DNA of 64,000 nucleotides from Pseudomonas tolaasii NCPPB 2192 (GTDB lineage Bacteria; Pseudomonadota; Gammaproteobacteria; Pseudomonadales; Pseudomonadaceae), in the NCBI RefSeq assembly GCF_002813445.1, contig NZ_PHHD01000001.1, positions 62,001-126,000 on the forward strand, given 5' to 3'. The notes beneath the pieces are model-generated. The model saw nothing but the letters and a program-made list of their open reading frames with translations. It was not told the DNA's origin and searched no databases. How positions within the stretch are numbered: the first letter of the stretch is position 1; each line of letters begins with the position of its first letter. Shown piece after piece: positions 26,224 through 36,561 of the stretch. Both the position numbers and the translations under genes were made by a program.

Positions 26224-26748
26224 TCAGAGACGCAGCCGCCCGCCACGACTGCGTGCGGTGCCCAAGCCATGCGGCAGCAGGCTGGAACGCGTATGCGCAT
26301 GGCAAATGGCGATGGCCAGGGCGTCGGAGGCGTCGATTTGCGGTTTGGCGGTGAGCTTGAGCATGTGCATGACCATCATCTGCACCTGCTCTTTATTGGC
26401 CGCGCCGGTACCGACCACCGCCTGCTTGACTTGAGTGGCGGTGTATTCGGCGATTTCCAGACTTTCTTCCGCGCCCGCAACAATGGCCGCACCGCGAGCC
26501 TGGCCAAGCTTCAAGGCGGAATCGGCGTTTTTGGCCATAAAGACTTTTTCGATGCCCATGGTTACAGGACCGTAGGTCTGGATCACTTCACGTACGCCGC
26601 GATAGACGATCTGTAAGCGCTCGGCCAGCTCACCCGAGCCGGTGCGAATGCACCCCGATGCGACGTAGATGCAGCCGCGCGGCGTCTGCTGCACCACGCC
26701 AAAACCGGTGATGCGCGAACCGGGGTCGATACCTAGGATTAAAGTCAT
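26224..26748 (-). CDS. ruvC: Holliday junction resolvase RuvC
   Basis: Endonuclease that resolves four-way junctions. From the ATG at 26748 (MTLILGIDPGS) it has 174 residues. An open upstream extension runs through a REP palindrome and is not coding. Catalytic acids are visible in LGIDPGSRITGFG, IEKVFMAKN and the C-terminal DASDALAIAICH. First gene of ruvC-ruvA-ruvB, 67 bp before ruvA. Confidence 0.97.
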   Translation of the reverse strand: MTLILGIDPGSRITGFGVVQQTPRGCIYVASGCIRTGSGELAERLQIVYRGVREVIQTYGPVTMGIEKVFMAKNADSALKLGQARGAAIVAGAEESLEIAEYTATQVKQAVVGTGAANKEQVQMMVMHMLKLTAKPQIDASDALAIAICHAHTRSSLLPHGLGTARSRGGRLRL

Positions 26749-26796
26749 AACGCCTGCGGGTTGGGTGAACACAATTTCTGCTACAAAGGAGATCCA

Positions 26797-26888
26797 ATGT
26801 GGGAGCGGGCTTGCCCGCGAAAGCGGTGGATCAGCCAACATTGTCAGCGACTGGTACACCGTATTCGCGGGCAAGCCCGCTCCCACAT
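26797..26888. repeat. REP/REPIN-type palindrome between yebC and ruvC
   Basis: Outer arms ATGTGGGAGCGGGCTTGCCCGCGAA (from 26797) and the inverse ending at 26888 flank about 45 bp. This is the GCGGGCTTGCCCGC variant of the window's main repeat family, and each arm carries its own small palindrome. Confidence 0.86.
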
Positions 26889-26891
26889 ACC

Positions 26892-27638
<747 letters not shown>

Positions 27639-27708
27639 AACACAACTCCGAAATTCTGTAGAAACCTGATCAATCCCGCCCCAGGCAGGAATTCCCTCTT
27701 TTAAACGC

Positions 27709-27735
27709 AAAGGCGCATCCGAAGATGCGCCTTTT
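27709..27735 (-). terminator. Hairpin terminator behind aspS
   Basis: AAAGGCGCATC (27709-27719) and GATGCGCCTTT (27724-27734) with a CGAA tetraloop, 40 bp past the aspS stop on the minus strand. The T-run is short (TTT then GCGTTT), so partial read-through into yebC is possible. Confidence 0.75.
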
Positions 27736-27774
27736 AGACTGCGTACAACCTCAGCGCGCTTTCACGCAGCAGCC

Positions 27775-29550
<1,776 letters not shown>

Positions 29551-29657
29551 GGTCGTGGTTTCACTTCTCGTAATTCGAAATTCGGTGGAGGCCTGCCTCG
29601 TCACCGTACATTAAAGCAGGGGACGGATAATGCAGGAGCCTGCGCGTAGAGTTCAAC

Positions 29658-29879
29658 TCAGTCTGCTTTGTCGCCGCCCGCCAGGTTCTTCTTCGAGCCG
29701 GTCTTGAAGTCGGTCTCGTACCAGCCGCTGCCGCTGAGGCGGAAGCCCGGCATGGACAACATCTTCTTCAGCTCAGGCGCCTGGCAGGCAGGGCAATCGA
29801 CCAGCGGCGCTGCGCTGATCTTCTGAATGGCTTCCAACTGATGACCACAGGAAGCACATTGATAATCGTACATGGGCAT
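29658..29879 (-). CDS. FmdB-family zinc-ribbon protein
   Basis: A 73-residue protein with four cysteines in two CxxC pairs (YQCASCGH and VDCPACQ) forming a zinc ribbon near the N-terminus. The family tail contains MPGFRLSGSGWYETDFK, which repeats in FmdB-like regulatory-protein families. The role is unknown; the gene commonly precedes aspS in pseudomonads. Confidence 0.92.
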   Translation of the reverse strand: MPMYDYQCASCGHQLEAIQKISAAPLVDCPACQAPELKKMLSMPGFRLSGSGWYETDFKTGSKKNLAGGDKAD

Positions 29880-30045
29880 GGAGATGTCTCGGCGATCAGG
29901 TCGTTACTGCGCTGTACCCTGCCGGTATTGCCCCGGCATGCATAGCAAAGCGCGGGATTATATCTGGTAAATCGAGGCAGCGCAGCCGGCTTTCTGCCCG
30001 AAAACCGGCCAGCCTTGACGGCCGGCCGGCTCCGGAACGGCGTTA

Positions 30046-30378
30046 TCAACCGGGCTTCTCGCGGTCTTTGAGCAGATGAACCACACACACCACCCTGACC
30101 AACCCACTGAAGTTCTTCACGCCGCCATAGCGCAAATGCACCTCCCGGTCGACATAAGACAGCAATGCACTGACCGAGCACGCATTGATCCGGGCAATCT
30201 CCGTAAGGATATTCCAGTAGATCTGTTCAAGCCGCAGACAAGTGGAAAACCCATTGAGCCGGACCGAGCGGGATAATGGCCTGGCCAGCCCCATATCGAA
30301 ACCTTTCGCAAAGGGATCGACCCTTGCCCCATGAAAACCGCCGGTTTCCATGACCCCATTACCTGTTGCGCGTGACAT
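30046..30378 (-). CDS. Ribbon-helix-helix domain protein
   Basis: About 110 residues with a C-terminal domain (LSRSVRLNGFSTCLRLEQIYWNILTEIA, from about residue 34) that matches the RHH_4 family, small proteins predicted to bind DNA or to pair with other regulators. The start is uncertain. The ATG at 30378 (MSRATGN) is chosen; ATGs at 30351 and 30294 are downstream alternatives, and a frame open to 30507 is judged non-coding. Between dps and fmdB, own strand unit. Target unknown. Confidence 0.72.
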   Translation of the reverse strand: MSRATGNGVMETGGFHGARVDPFAKGFDMGLARPLSRSVRLNGFSTCLRLEQIYWNILTEIARINACSVSALLSYVDREVHLRYGGVKNFSGLVRVVCVVHLLKDREKPG

Positions 30379-30559
30379 ACACCTGACACTCCATTGCCAA
30401 ACGGCAGCCCATGGGCGTCTCCCATCGGGCAGTAGCGCTATAAAACAGCAGGGCGTGCGGAGCGGCCAGAAGACGGGGATTTGAAACGCGTAGGACAAGG
30501 CAGGCAAGCGCAGGGAAACAAGCGAGCGGCGCCAGAACGGCGCCGCCCGGCAGGTGTTT

Positions 30560-31033
30560 TTACTGGTTTTCCAGCAGGGAGCGCAGCATCCACGCGGTTT
30601 TCTCGTGGACCTGCATACGCTGGGTCAGCAGGTCGGCGGTCGGTTCATCGCTGACCTTGTCGAGCAACGGAAAGATGCCACGCGCGGTGCGGGTGACCGC
30701 TTCCTGGCCGGCGACCAGTTGCTTGATCATTTCTTCGGCGCTCGGCACACCTTCTTCTTCCTTGATGGAAGACAAACGGGCGTAGATCGAATACGCGCCC
30801 GGCGCCGGGAAGCCCAGGGCACGGATACGTTCGGCGATGGAGTCCACAGCCAGCGCCAGTTCGTTGTACTGCTCTTCAAACATCAAGTGCAGCGTGCGAA
30901 ACATGGGGCCCGTGACGTTCCAGTGAAAGTTGTGGGTTTTCAGGTACAACACATAGGTATCGGACAGTAACCGTGAAAGCCCATCGACGATGGATTTACG
31001 GTCTTCTTCACTGATACCAATATCGATTGCCAT
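30560..31033 (-). CDS. dps: Dps-family ferritin-like DNA-protecting protein
   Basis: Dodecameric iron-storage protein that oxidises Fe(II) with peroxide and shields DNA. The ATG at 31033 is preceded by the strong site AAGGGGA and gives 157 residues. The ferroxidase residues lie in THNFHWNVTGPMFRTLHLMFEEQYNEL (about residues 36-62) and in the following DSIAERI. The N-terminus is short, so DNA binding may be weak. Corresponds by position to PA0962 in P. aeruginosa. Confidence 0.93.
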   Translation of the reverse strand: MAIDIGISEEDRKSIVDGLSRLLSDTYVLYLKTHNFHWNVTGPMFRTLHLMFEEQYNELALAVDSIAERIRALGFPAPGAYSIYARLSSIKEEEGVPSAEEMIKQLVAGQEAVTRTARGIFPLLDKVSDEPTADLLTQRMQVHEKTAWMLRSLLENQ

Positions 31034-31461
31034 GTTTTTCCCCTTCAATTGACGAACATTCATTGATCAGGTGCAGGCCCACTCTAGCAAGAGTGCCTGC
31101 GCCGTGCAGCCGGGCAGGCTTGCGTTACGTGCGGCAAATCGTCCGTGCGCCGCTTGCTGTCGCCGACAGACAAGCCTTTGCACAAGGTAGGAGCCGTCTG
31201 AAAATCTCGCCCGAAATACCTGCACCTGTCTAGGACAAGTGTTTGCCCCAGAAATGCCATGGCGCTTGCAACCCCCTGAAATGCTTGATTTGAGTAGGCA
31301 CAGCCTTTGCTGTTAAATAGACGCGGTGTGGCTCCCGTTTATTTCTGCGGCACGCCACATAGGCTGATACCCGCGCACGTGCTCAACGCCTCCCATAGTT
31401 CAGAAGCGAACCGTGCCAGTCAGCTCTTCCTCGTGATCCGTCTTAACGTGAGTTAATCAAA
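31034..31461. other. Intergenic region between divergent dps and the membrane cold-shock gene
   Basis: No gene is supported in these 428 bases. The right half holds a promoter-like pair (31290-31318) and a ~137-nt leader for the plus-strand gene. The left half should carry the dps promoter, but I could not identify it or an OxyR or Fur site with confidence. Confidence 0.5.
31290..31318 (+). promoter_or_regulatory. Predicted promoter of the membrane cold-shock gene
   Basis: TTGAGT (31290-31295), 17-bp spacer, TTAAAT (31313-31318). It predicts a start near 31325 and an untranslated leader of about 137 nt, in the range seen for cold-inducible csp genes. Confidence 0.5.
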
Positions 31462-32064
31462 ATGTTGAAAATCGTCCACCTGCTAACGGGCGTTGCAGCT
31501 TTGCTGCTGTCCTTTATCCCGAGCCTGCAGCCTGAAAGCCTGCCGTATCTGGAACAACACGACGCCCTGTACCTGGCCTTGTTCGGCCTTCTTAACCTGA
31601 CGCTCGCACCGGTGATCCCTTACTGGAACAAAGGCACGCGTCATCAACTGCAAAATCTGGTCAGCGCGCTGTTGGTACTGACCGTCGTCGTTCAAACCCT
31701 CACCCTCCTGGCACCTATGCCTGAAGTGGGCGGCCACCCGGCCATCCTGCTCAGCCTGGTGATTGCTGTGGTCGCCATTGTTCTCCACCTGGCCATCAGC
31801 TTCTACCGTTCGTCTCCAGCGGCCGCGTCGCAAAACTACGACATGACCAACCGGGATACCGGTACCGTCAAGTGGTTCAACACCTCAAAAGGCTTCGGCT
31901 TTATTTCCCGCGATTCGGGCGACGATATCTTCGTCCACTTCCGGGCCATCCGTGGCGAAGGTCACCGCGTTCTGGTCGAAGGCCAGCGCGTGGAGTTCTC
32001 CGTCATGAACCGCGACAAGGGCCTGCAGGCAGAAGACGTGATCGCGGCACTGCCGCGTCGCTGA
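31462..32064 (+). CDS. Membrane-anchored cold-shock domain protein
   Basis: A 200-residue fusion. Residues 1-115 contain four hydrophobic helices (about 4-20, 37-54, 66-85, 93-113). After a short linker, residues about 132-198 form a complete cold-shock domain with TGTVKWFNTSKGFGFI (RNP1) and DIFVHFRAI (RNP2). The nucleic-acid-binding part would face the cytoplasm next to the membrane. Position corresponds to PA0961. It ends at a bidirectional terminator shared with slyX. The function of the membrane part is unknown. Confidence 0.92.
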   Translation: MLKIVHLLTGVAALLLSFIPSLQPESLPYLEQHDALYLALFGLLNLTLAPVIPYWNKGTRHQLQNLVSALLVLTVVVQTLTLLAPMPEVGGHPAILLSLVIAVVAIVLHLAISFYRSSPAAASQNYDMTNRDTGTVKWFNTSKGFGFISRDSGDDIFVHFRAIRGEGHRVLVEGQRVEFSVMNRDKGLQAEDVIAALPRR

Positions 32065-32079
32065 TTCCCGCTCAGGCAC

Positions 32080-32120
32080 AAAAAAACCGCGACCTGGTTA
32101 TACCGGGTCGCGGTTTTTTT
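32080..32120. terminator. Bidirectional terminator between the cold-shock gene and slyX
   Basis: AAAAAAACCGCGACC and GGTCGCGGTTTTTTT form a long stem with A- and T-runs on both sides, so it works for both convergent genes. Confidence 0.92.
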
Positions 32121-32131
32121 ATGCGCGCCTG

Positions 32132-32338
32132 TTAATAGTGCGGCGGCGGCGCTTCTTCTTCGGAGGTCTCGAACTGGCCGCCCATTTCTTCCTGACGCTT
32201 GAGCAAGGCCGTCATCTGGAGCTGCAGACGTTCAACAGCCCGTTGCTGGGTGACCAGAATATCGTTGAGGGTCTCGATGGTGTCGTCCTGAAAAGCCAGT
32301 CGGGTCTCCAGGTCGGTAACGCGGTCTTGCAAATCCAT
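32132..32338 (-). CDS. slyX: SlyX-like coiled-coil protein
   Basis: A 68-residue protein, nearly all coiled coil (DLQDRVTDLETRLAFQDDTIETLNDILVTQQ), with the short tail APPPHY at the C-terminus that marks the SlyX family. Function unknown in all species. It starts 3 bp after the HIT gene, so the two are an operon. Confidence 0.94.
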   Translation of the reverse strand: MDLQDRVTDLETRLAFQDDTIETLNDILVTQQRAVERLQLQMTALLKRQEEMGGQFETSEEEAPPPHY

Positions 32339-32341
32339 GGC

Positions 32342-32767
32342 TCAGTCCTGGAAAAAGATGAAGTCGGCGGGCAAGAGCTCGCGCAAACGTGCACGAATCG
32401 CCGCCACTTGCTCCTGCGTATAAGGTTGCGCCGGATGCTTGCCCCACACCGGCGCCGGCCAGGCAGCGTCATCGCGCTTGCGCACGATCACGTGCACGTG
32501 CAACTGGCTGACGACGTTACCCAAGGCACCAATGTTCATCTTGTCGGCGCCCAGCCCTGCATTCAGCAGCTCGGCCAGGGCAGTGGTTTCATGCCACAGC
32601 GTGTGTTGATCGGCGACATCCAGTTGAAACACTTCGCTGATACCGTCCTTGCGCGGCACCAGGATGAACCACGGATAATTCGAATCATTGGACAGCAGCA
32701 GGCGGCAGAGCGGGAAGTCCCCAATGGCCAGGGTGTCTTGTTGCAGGCGTTGATCTAGGGCGAACAC
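32342..32767 (-). CDS. HIT-family nucleotide hydrolase
   Basis: Histidine-triad protein of 141 residues from a GTG at 32767 with GGAG upstream; an open extension to 32890 has no family similarity. The triad reads Q-L-H-V-H-V-I, so the first histidine of the usual HxHxHxx is glutamine while the catalytic middle one is kept, as in related Pseudomonas proteins. FPLCRLLLSNDSNYPWFILVPR is the family start. Likely acts on nucleoside phosphoramidates or dinucleotides; substrate not determinable. Confidence 0.9.
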   Translation of the reverse strand: MFALDQRLQQDTLAIGDFPLCRLLLSNDSNYPWFILVPRKDGISEVFQLDVADQHTLWHETTALAELLNAGLGADKMNIGALGNVVSQLHVHVIVRKRDDAAWPAPVWGKHPAQPYTQEQVAAIRARLRELLPADFIFFQD

Positions 32768-33510
32768 GTGGCACTCCGTTCGGCAGTTCGGTTTCAGGCG
32801 CCCAGCATACCGTTGAAAGGCGGCCGCTTCACGGCGAATGCGGGAATCGCGCCAGCCACCCGACAAAAAACATGCACCTTTTCGAGGCAAGTCGATATTT
32901 GAGCTACGCTAATCCGGGCCTCAACGGGACGCACCAAAATGACCCACCTGTGCCTCAAAGGGATCCGCCGATTACCCACTTGTGAGGGTGAACCGGTAAC
33001 GTTTTGCCCAGGTGCAGGTTTTGTGTACCACCGAACAGGCGAAACCACCGGGCGTCAAGCCCAAACCAAACGACGCAAAAAGCCCGTGCTTATGCGGTTT
33101 TTACACCGCCGTAACGTTTTTCACGAAAAAATGACATTCGGTTACCGCTTTGTGCACGCTTGTTGCATTGACACCCATATCGTCGGCAACGACACCTGTA
33201 TGGAAACCGGTGTTTCGCGATAAAAAAACAGTAGCGTTTCAATGTGAGCCAAGGAAGATTTCAAACTTTTAAAACGGTTTGGAAACACTATTGAAGTTGT
33301 CAGCCCGACTGTAGTTGGGCTGTGAATTTGCGACATGGATCTAGCAATTTACGACAGCCTCGTAAAGAAGCTGAAAGGAAAGATGGGCAAGTATCGTCAA
33401 TAGAGTCTGCGTGATATAACTTTGCGCCGACACAAAAAAGAAAGAGCCGCCCAGATAAAAATACAGGTGGGACGGCAGTACTCTTCCTAAAACCAAAGGA
33501 GCAAATCACG
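32768..33510. other. 743-bp intergenic region upstream of oprD
   Basis: No convincing gene. It contains AT-rich stretches, a strong dyad at 33301-33322 (CAGCCCGACT / AGTTGGGCTG with a G-T pair) and the ribosome site AAAGGAG before oprD. Such length before oprD allows a regulated promoter and a long leader; in P. aeruginosa oprD is controlled by ArgR and by small RNAs acting on its leader. No ArgR or CRP site could be assigned. Confidence 0.5.
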
Positions 33511-34782
33511 ATGCGCGTGATGAAGTGGAGCATGATCGCACTGGCTGTATCAGCCGGTACCTCGCAGTTCGCAATGGCGTCCGCCCAGGACGATTCCAAG
33601 GGCTTTGTTGAAGACAGCACTTTCAGCATCAACACTCGCCTCCTGAACTTCGGTCGCGACTTCCGTAACAACGACACCGGCAAAAGCCGCGTCAACGAAA
33701 CCGGCCTGGGCTTCAACGGCCTGTTCCAGTCGGGCTACACCCAAGGCACCATCGGTGTGGGTGTTGACGTGATCGGCCTGCTGGGCGTGAAACTGGACAG
33801 CGGCAAGGGTCGCTCGGGCACCGGCCTGTTCCCTACCGGCGCCGATGGTCGCGCACAAGACGACTACTCCAAAGGCGGCGGCGCGGTTAAGTTCCGCATC
33901 TCCGACACCGTGCTGAAAATCGGTGACCAATACACCACCGCACCGGTATTCGCTTCCGATGACAGCCGTTTGCTGCCAGAGCTGCCACAGGGTATCTCGA
34001 TCACCAGCAACGAGATCAAAGGCCTGAAACTGGAAGGCGGTCACTTCACCTCCAGCGTTGCACAAGCACAGACCTACCGTGACAGCCTGGGCCTGACCAA
34101 AACCGACTTCATCGGTGGCGTGTATGCCCTGACGCCGGAAGTCAGCGCCAGCCTGTACTACGCGAAGACTGAAGACTACTGGAAGAAAACCTACGCCAAC
34201 CTGAACTGGACTCACGCGCTGAGCAACGACCAGTCCCTGGCCGTTGACTTCAACATCTACAGCACCAAGAGCGATGGCGCCGGCCTGCAACGCGCAGAAA
34301 AAGACGGCACCACCAAACTGGACAACCGTGCCTACAGCTTGCAAGGCGCGTACACCATCCAGGCTCACACCTTTACCCTGGCCTACCAGAAAGTCAGCGG
34401 CGACGGCGACTATGGCTACGGCGTAGACGGCGGCGGCACTGTGTTCCTGGCCAACTCCATTGCCCGTTCCGACTTCAACGCTGAAGACGAGAAATCCTGG
34501 CAAGCTCGCTACGACCTGAACATGGCCACCTTCGGCGTGCCAGGCCTGAGCTTCATGACCCGTTACGTCAGCGGCAGCGGCGCCAACACCGCCACCACCT
34601 CGAACGGCAAAGAGTGGGAACGCGACATCGAAGCCAAGTACGTGATCCAGAGCGGCCCGGCCAAAGACCTGAGCCTGCGCGTGCGTCAAGCCACCTATCG
34701 TTCGTCTGACGGCGTGTACTACGGTTCGGCGTCCATCGACGAACTGCGTCTGATCGCGCAATACCCGCTGAACATCTTGTAA
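33511..34782 (+). CDS. oprD: OprD-family outer-membrane porin
   Basis: An 18-strand porin for small cationic or carboxylate substrates such as basic amino acids. The 423 residues open with a signal peptide ending near AMA (about residue 24), followed by GFVEDSTFSINTRLLNFGRDFRN, the OprD-family start. The family middle part LKIGDQYTTAPVFASDDSRLLPE and the C-terminal strand pattern ELRLIAQYPL are present. By position (next to HIT-slyX-cold shock-dps-aspS) it is the counterpart of P. aeruginosa oprD (PA0958). Pseudomonads carry many paralogues, so substrate is not assured. Confidence 0.9.
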   Translation: MRVMKWSMIALAVSAGTSQFAMASAQDDSKGFVEDSTFSINTRLLNFGRDFRNNDTGKSRVNETGLGFNGLFQSGYTQGTIGVGVDVIGLLGVKLDSGKGRSGTGLFPTGADGRAQDDYSKGGGAVKFRISDTVLKIGDQYTTAPVFASDDSRLLPELPQGISITSNEIKGLKLEGGHFTSSVAQAQTYRDSLGLTKTDFIGGVYALTPEVSASLYYAKTEDYWKKTYANLNWTHALSNDQSLAVDFNIYSTKSDGAGLQRAEKDGTTKLDNRAYSLQGAYTIQAHTFTLAYQKVSGDGDYGYGVDGGGTVFLANSIARSDFNAEDEKSWQARYDLNMATFGVPGLSFMTRYVSGSGANTATTSNGKEWERDIEAKYVIQSGPAKDLSLRVRQATYRSSDGVYYGSASIDELRLIAQYPLNIL

Positions 34783-34828
34783 TTGGCTATTTGATTACAA
34801 CGATGGCTTAAGGCCTCGGCCTTAAATA

Positions 34829-34866
34829 AAAAGCCGCTCCCCTGTTCACAAGGGAGCGGCTTTTTT
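34829..34866 (+). terminator. Terminator of oprD
   Basis: GCCGCTCCC (34833-34841) pairs with GGGAGCGGC (34852-34860), flanked by an A-run and followed by six T. Starts 47 bp after the oprD stop. Confidence 0.93.
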
Positions 34867-34973
34867 ATTGCTGAATTATTTCATTGAACAAATAACTAGC
34901 AAGCTAACTATCGAGTTTAAACATTTACCCTCGAACCTGACCTTTCAGCCAAGTTCGAGCGCCGCTCACTTAG

Positions 34974-35816
34974 TTACTTCGTAACACTTTCCTGCATCAC
35001 TCGAATAACGCGCTGGGGAAATGGAATATCAATCCCAGCCGCTTTCAAACGATCGCGCGCCAGTTCATTGAGCATAAACATCACATCCCAATAATCCGGG
35101 GTTTTAGTCCAGCAACGCAGGGAAACCGTAATAGAGCTGTCACCCAATGTCGAAACCACGGCAACGGCGGCAGGATCAGTCAATACGCGCGGGTCTTTGG
35201 CCAGTTCCAGCAACACCTCACGGGCCTTCTGCAGGTCCGCCTCGTAGTCCACACCCACATCAAACACCACCTTGCGGGTCGGCTGACGGTTGGTGTTGGT
35301 GATCAGGCCGTTGGACAGGCTGCCGTTGGGGATGATCACGGTTTTGTTGTCGCCGGTGCGCAGCACGGTGTGGAAGATCTGGATGCTGTCCACGGTACCG
35401 GAAGTGCCCTGGGCTTCGATCCAGTCACCGATGCGGAACGGGCGGAACAGCAGAATCAGCACACCGCCGGCGAAATTCGCCAGGCTGCCCTGCAACGCCA
35501 GGCCGATAGCCAGGGTGGCGGCACCGATCGCGGCAACGAACGAGGTGGTGGCCACACCGATCATGGAGGCCACGTTGACCACCAGCATGACTTTGAGCGC
35601 AATGTTCGCCAGGCTGGTGATGAAGTGCTGCAACGCCAGGTCGGCATTACGCATCGCCAGCAAGCGCCCTACCCGGTGGGTCAGAACGTTGATCAGCCAC
35701 CAACCGATGGCCAGGGTGATTATCGCCAGCAGAAACCGGCTGCCGTATTCCATGATCATCGGGATCCAGGACTCTGAGGTCTTGATCAAGTGATCCACTT
35801 CAGCATTCAAATCCAT
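34974..35816 (-). CDS. mscS: Small-conductance mechanosensitive channel MscS
   Basis: Heptameric channel that opens under membrane tension to release solutes. The 280 residues have three membrane helices (about 25-45, 65-88, 92-115). The third is the Gly/Ala-rich pore helix (ATLAIGLALQGSLANFAGGVLIL), followed by FRPFRIGDWIE of the beta domain. The C-terminal alpha/beta domain ends FPQRVIRVMQE. Monocistronic by position. Confidence 0.95.
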   Translation of the reverse strand: MDLNAEVDHLIKTSESWIPMIMEYGSRFLLAIITLAIGWWLINVLTHRVGRLLAMRNADLALQHFITSLANIALKVMLVVNVASMIGVATTSFVAAIGAATLAIGLALQGSLANFAGGVLILLFRPFRIGDWIEAQGTSGTVDSIQIFHTVLRTGDNKTVIIPNGSLSNGLITNTNRQPTRKVVFDVGVDYEADLQKAREVLLELAKDPRVLTDPAAVAVVSTLGDSSITVSLRCWTKTPDYWDVMFMLNELARDRLKAAGIDIPFPQRVIRVMQESVTK

Positions 35817-35952
35817 CTATCTTCTCCTGTTACGCGGATGTGCGGCTTTATTGACTGCCTGAAAACGCAAATGAGCCCCGAAGGGCTCAAGTGTAGGCTC
35901 AGACACTGGGGCGTGGGACGCCAAAAACGTCGACGGGTTCCCCAAAGTGCCA

Positions 35953-36438
35953 TCAGTCGCGAAAGTTATTGAACTGCAGCGGCATATCGAAGGTCTTGGC
36001 GCGCAGGGCAGCAATCGCTTCCTGCAAATCGTCACGTTTCTTGCCGGTGACGCGAACCTGCTCACCCTGGATGGCCGCCTGGACTTTCAGCTTGGCATCC
36101 TTGATGTGAGCGACGATTTTCTTCGCCAGCTCCTTGTCGATGCCTTCCTTGAGGACAGCCTCTTGCTTCATCAGCTTGCCGGAAGCGTACGCGTCCTTGA
36201 TTTCGAGGCACTGCGCGTCGATTTTGCGCTTGACCAGGGACAGTTTGAGGATCTCGATCATCGCTTCCAGCTGGAAATCGGCTTCTGCAGTCAGGTTGAC
36301 GGTCAGTTCCTTTTCCTTGAATTCGAAGCTGCCCTTGCCTTTCAAGTCATAGCGACGGTCCAGTTCCTTGACGGCGTTCTCGACGGCGTTGGTGACTTCG
36401 TGTTTGTCCAGTTCGGATACCACGTCGAACGAAGGCAT
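35953..36438 (-). CDS. yajQ: YajQ-family nucleotide-binding protein
   Basis: 161 residues starting MPSFDVVSELDKHEVTNAVENAVKELDRRYDLKG, the invariant family start. It folds as two RRM-like domains; homologues bind nucleic acid or tRNA, and in some bacteria bind cyclic-di-GMP as effectors. It is divergent from panE across about 120 bp. Whether this protein binds cyclic-di-GMP is not visible from sequence. Confidence 0.95.
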   Translation of the reverse strand: MPSFDVVSELDKHEVTNAVENAVKELDRRYDLKGKGSFEFKEKELTVNLTAEADFQLEAMIEILKLSLVKRKIDAQCLEIKDAYASGKLMKQEAVLKEGIDKELAKKIVAHIKDAKLKVQAAIQGEQVRVTGKKRDDLQEAIAALRAKTFDMPLQFNNFRD

Positions 36439-36561
36439 GTCATTTCTCCAATATAAGGGGCGGGCTCAGTAGAGATGGAGCGCGCCCGAGCTAAAATGCC
36501 GGGGCATTATAGCGGTTCTTTCGCCCCATTCACTGTGAGCGGCCCTACGGAGCACAAACTG

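Noticed and set aside
25005..26354. 449-codon open frame opposite ruvAB
   Set aside because: Spans two real genes on the other strand and the gap between them; no homology seen.
32939..33223. 94-codon open frame in the gap before oprD
   Set aside because: No Shine-Dalgarno, Arg/His/Cys-rich odd composition, no domain; likelier non-coding leader or regulatory DNA.
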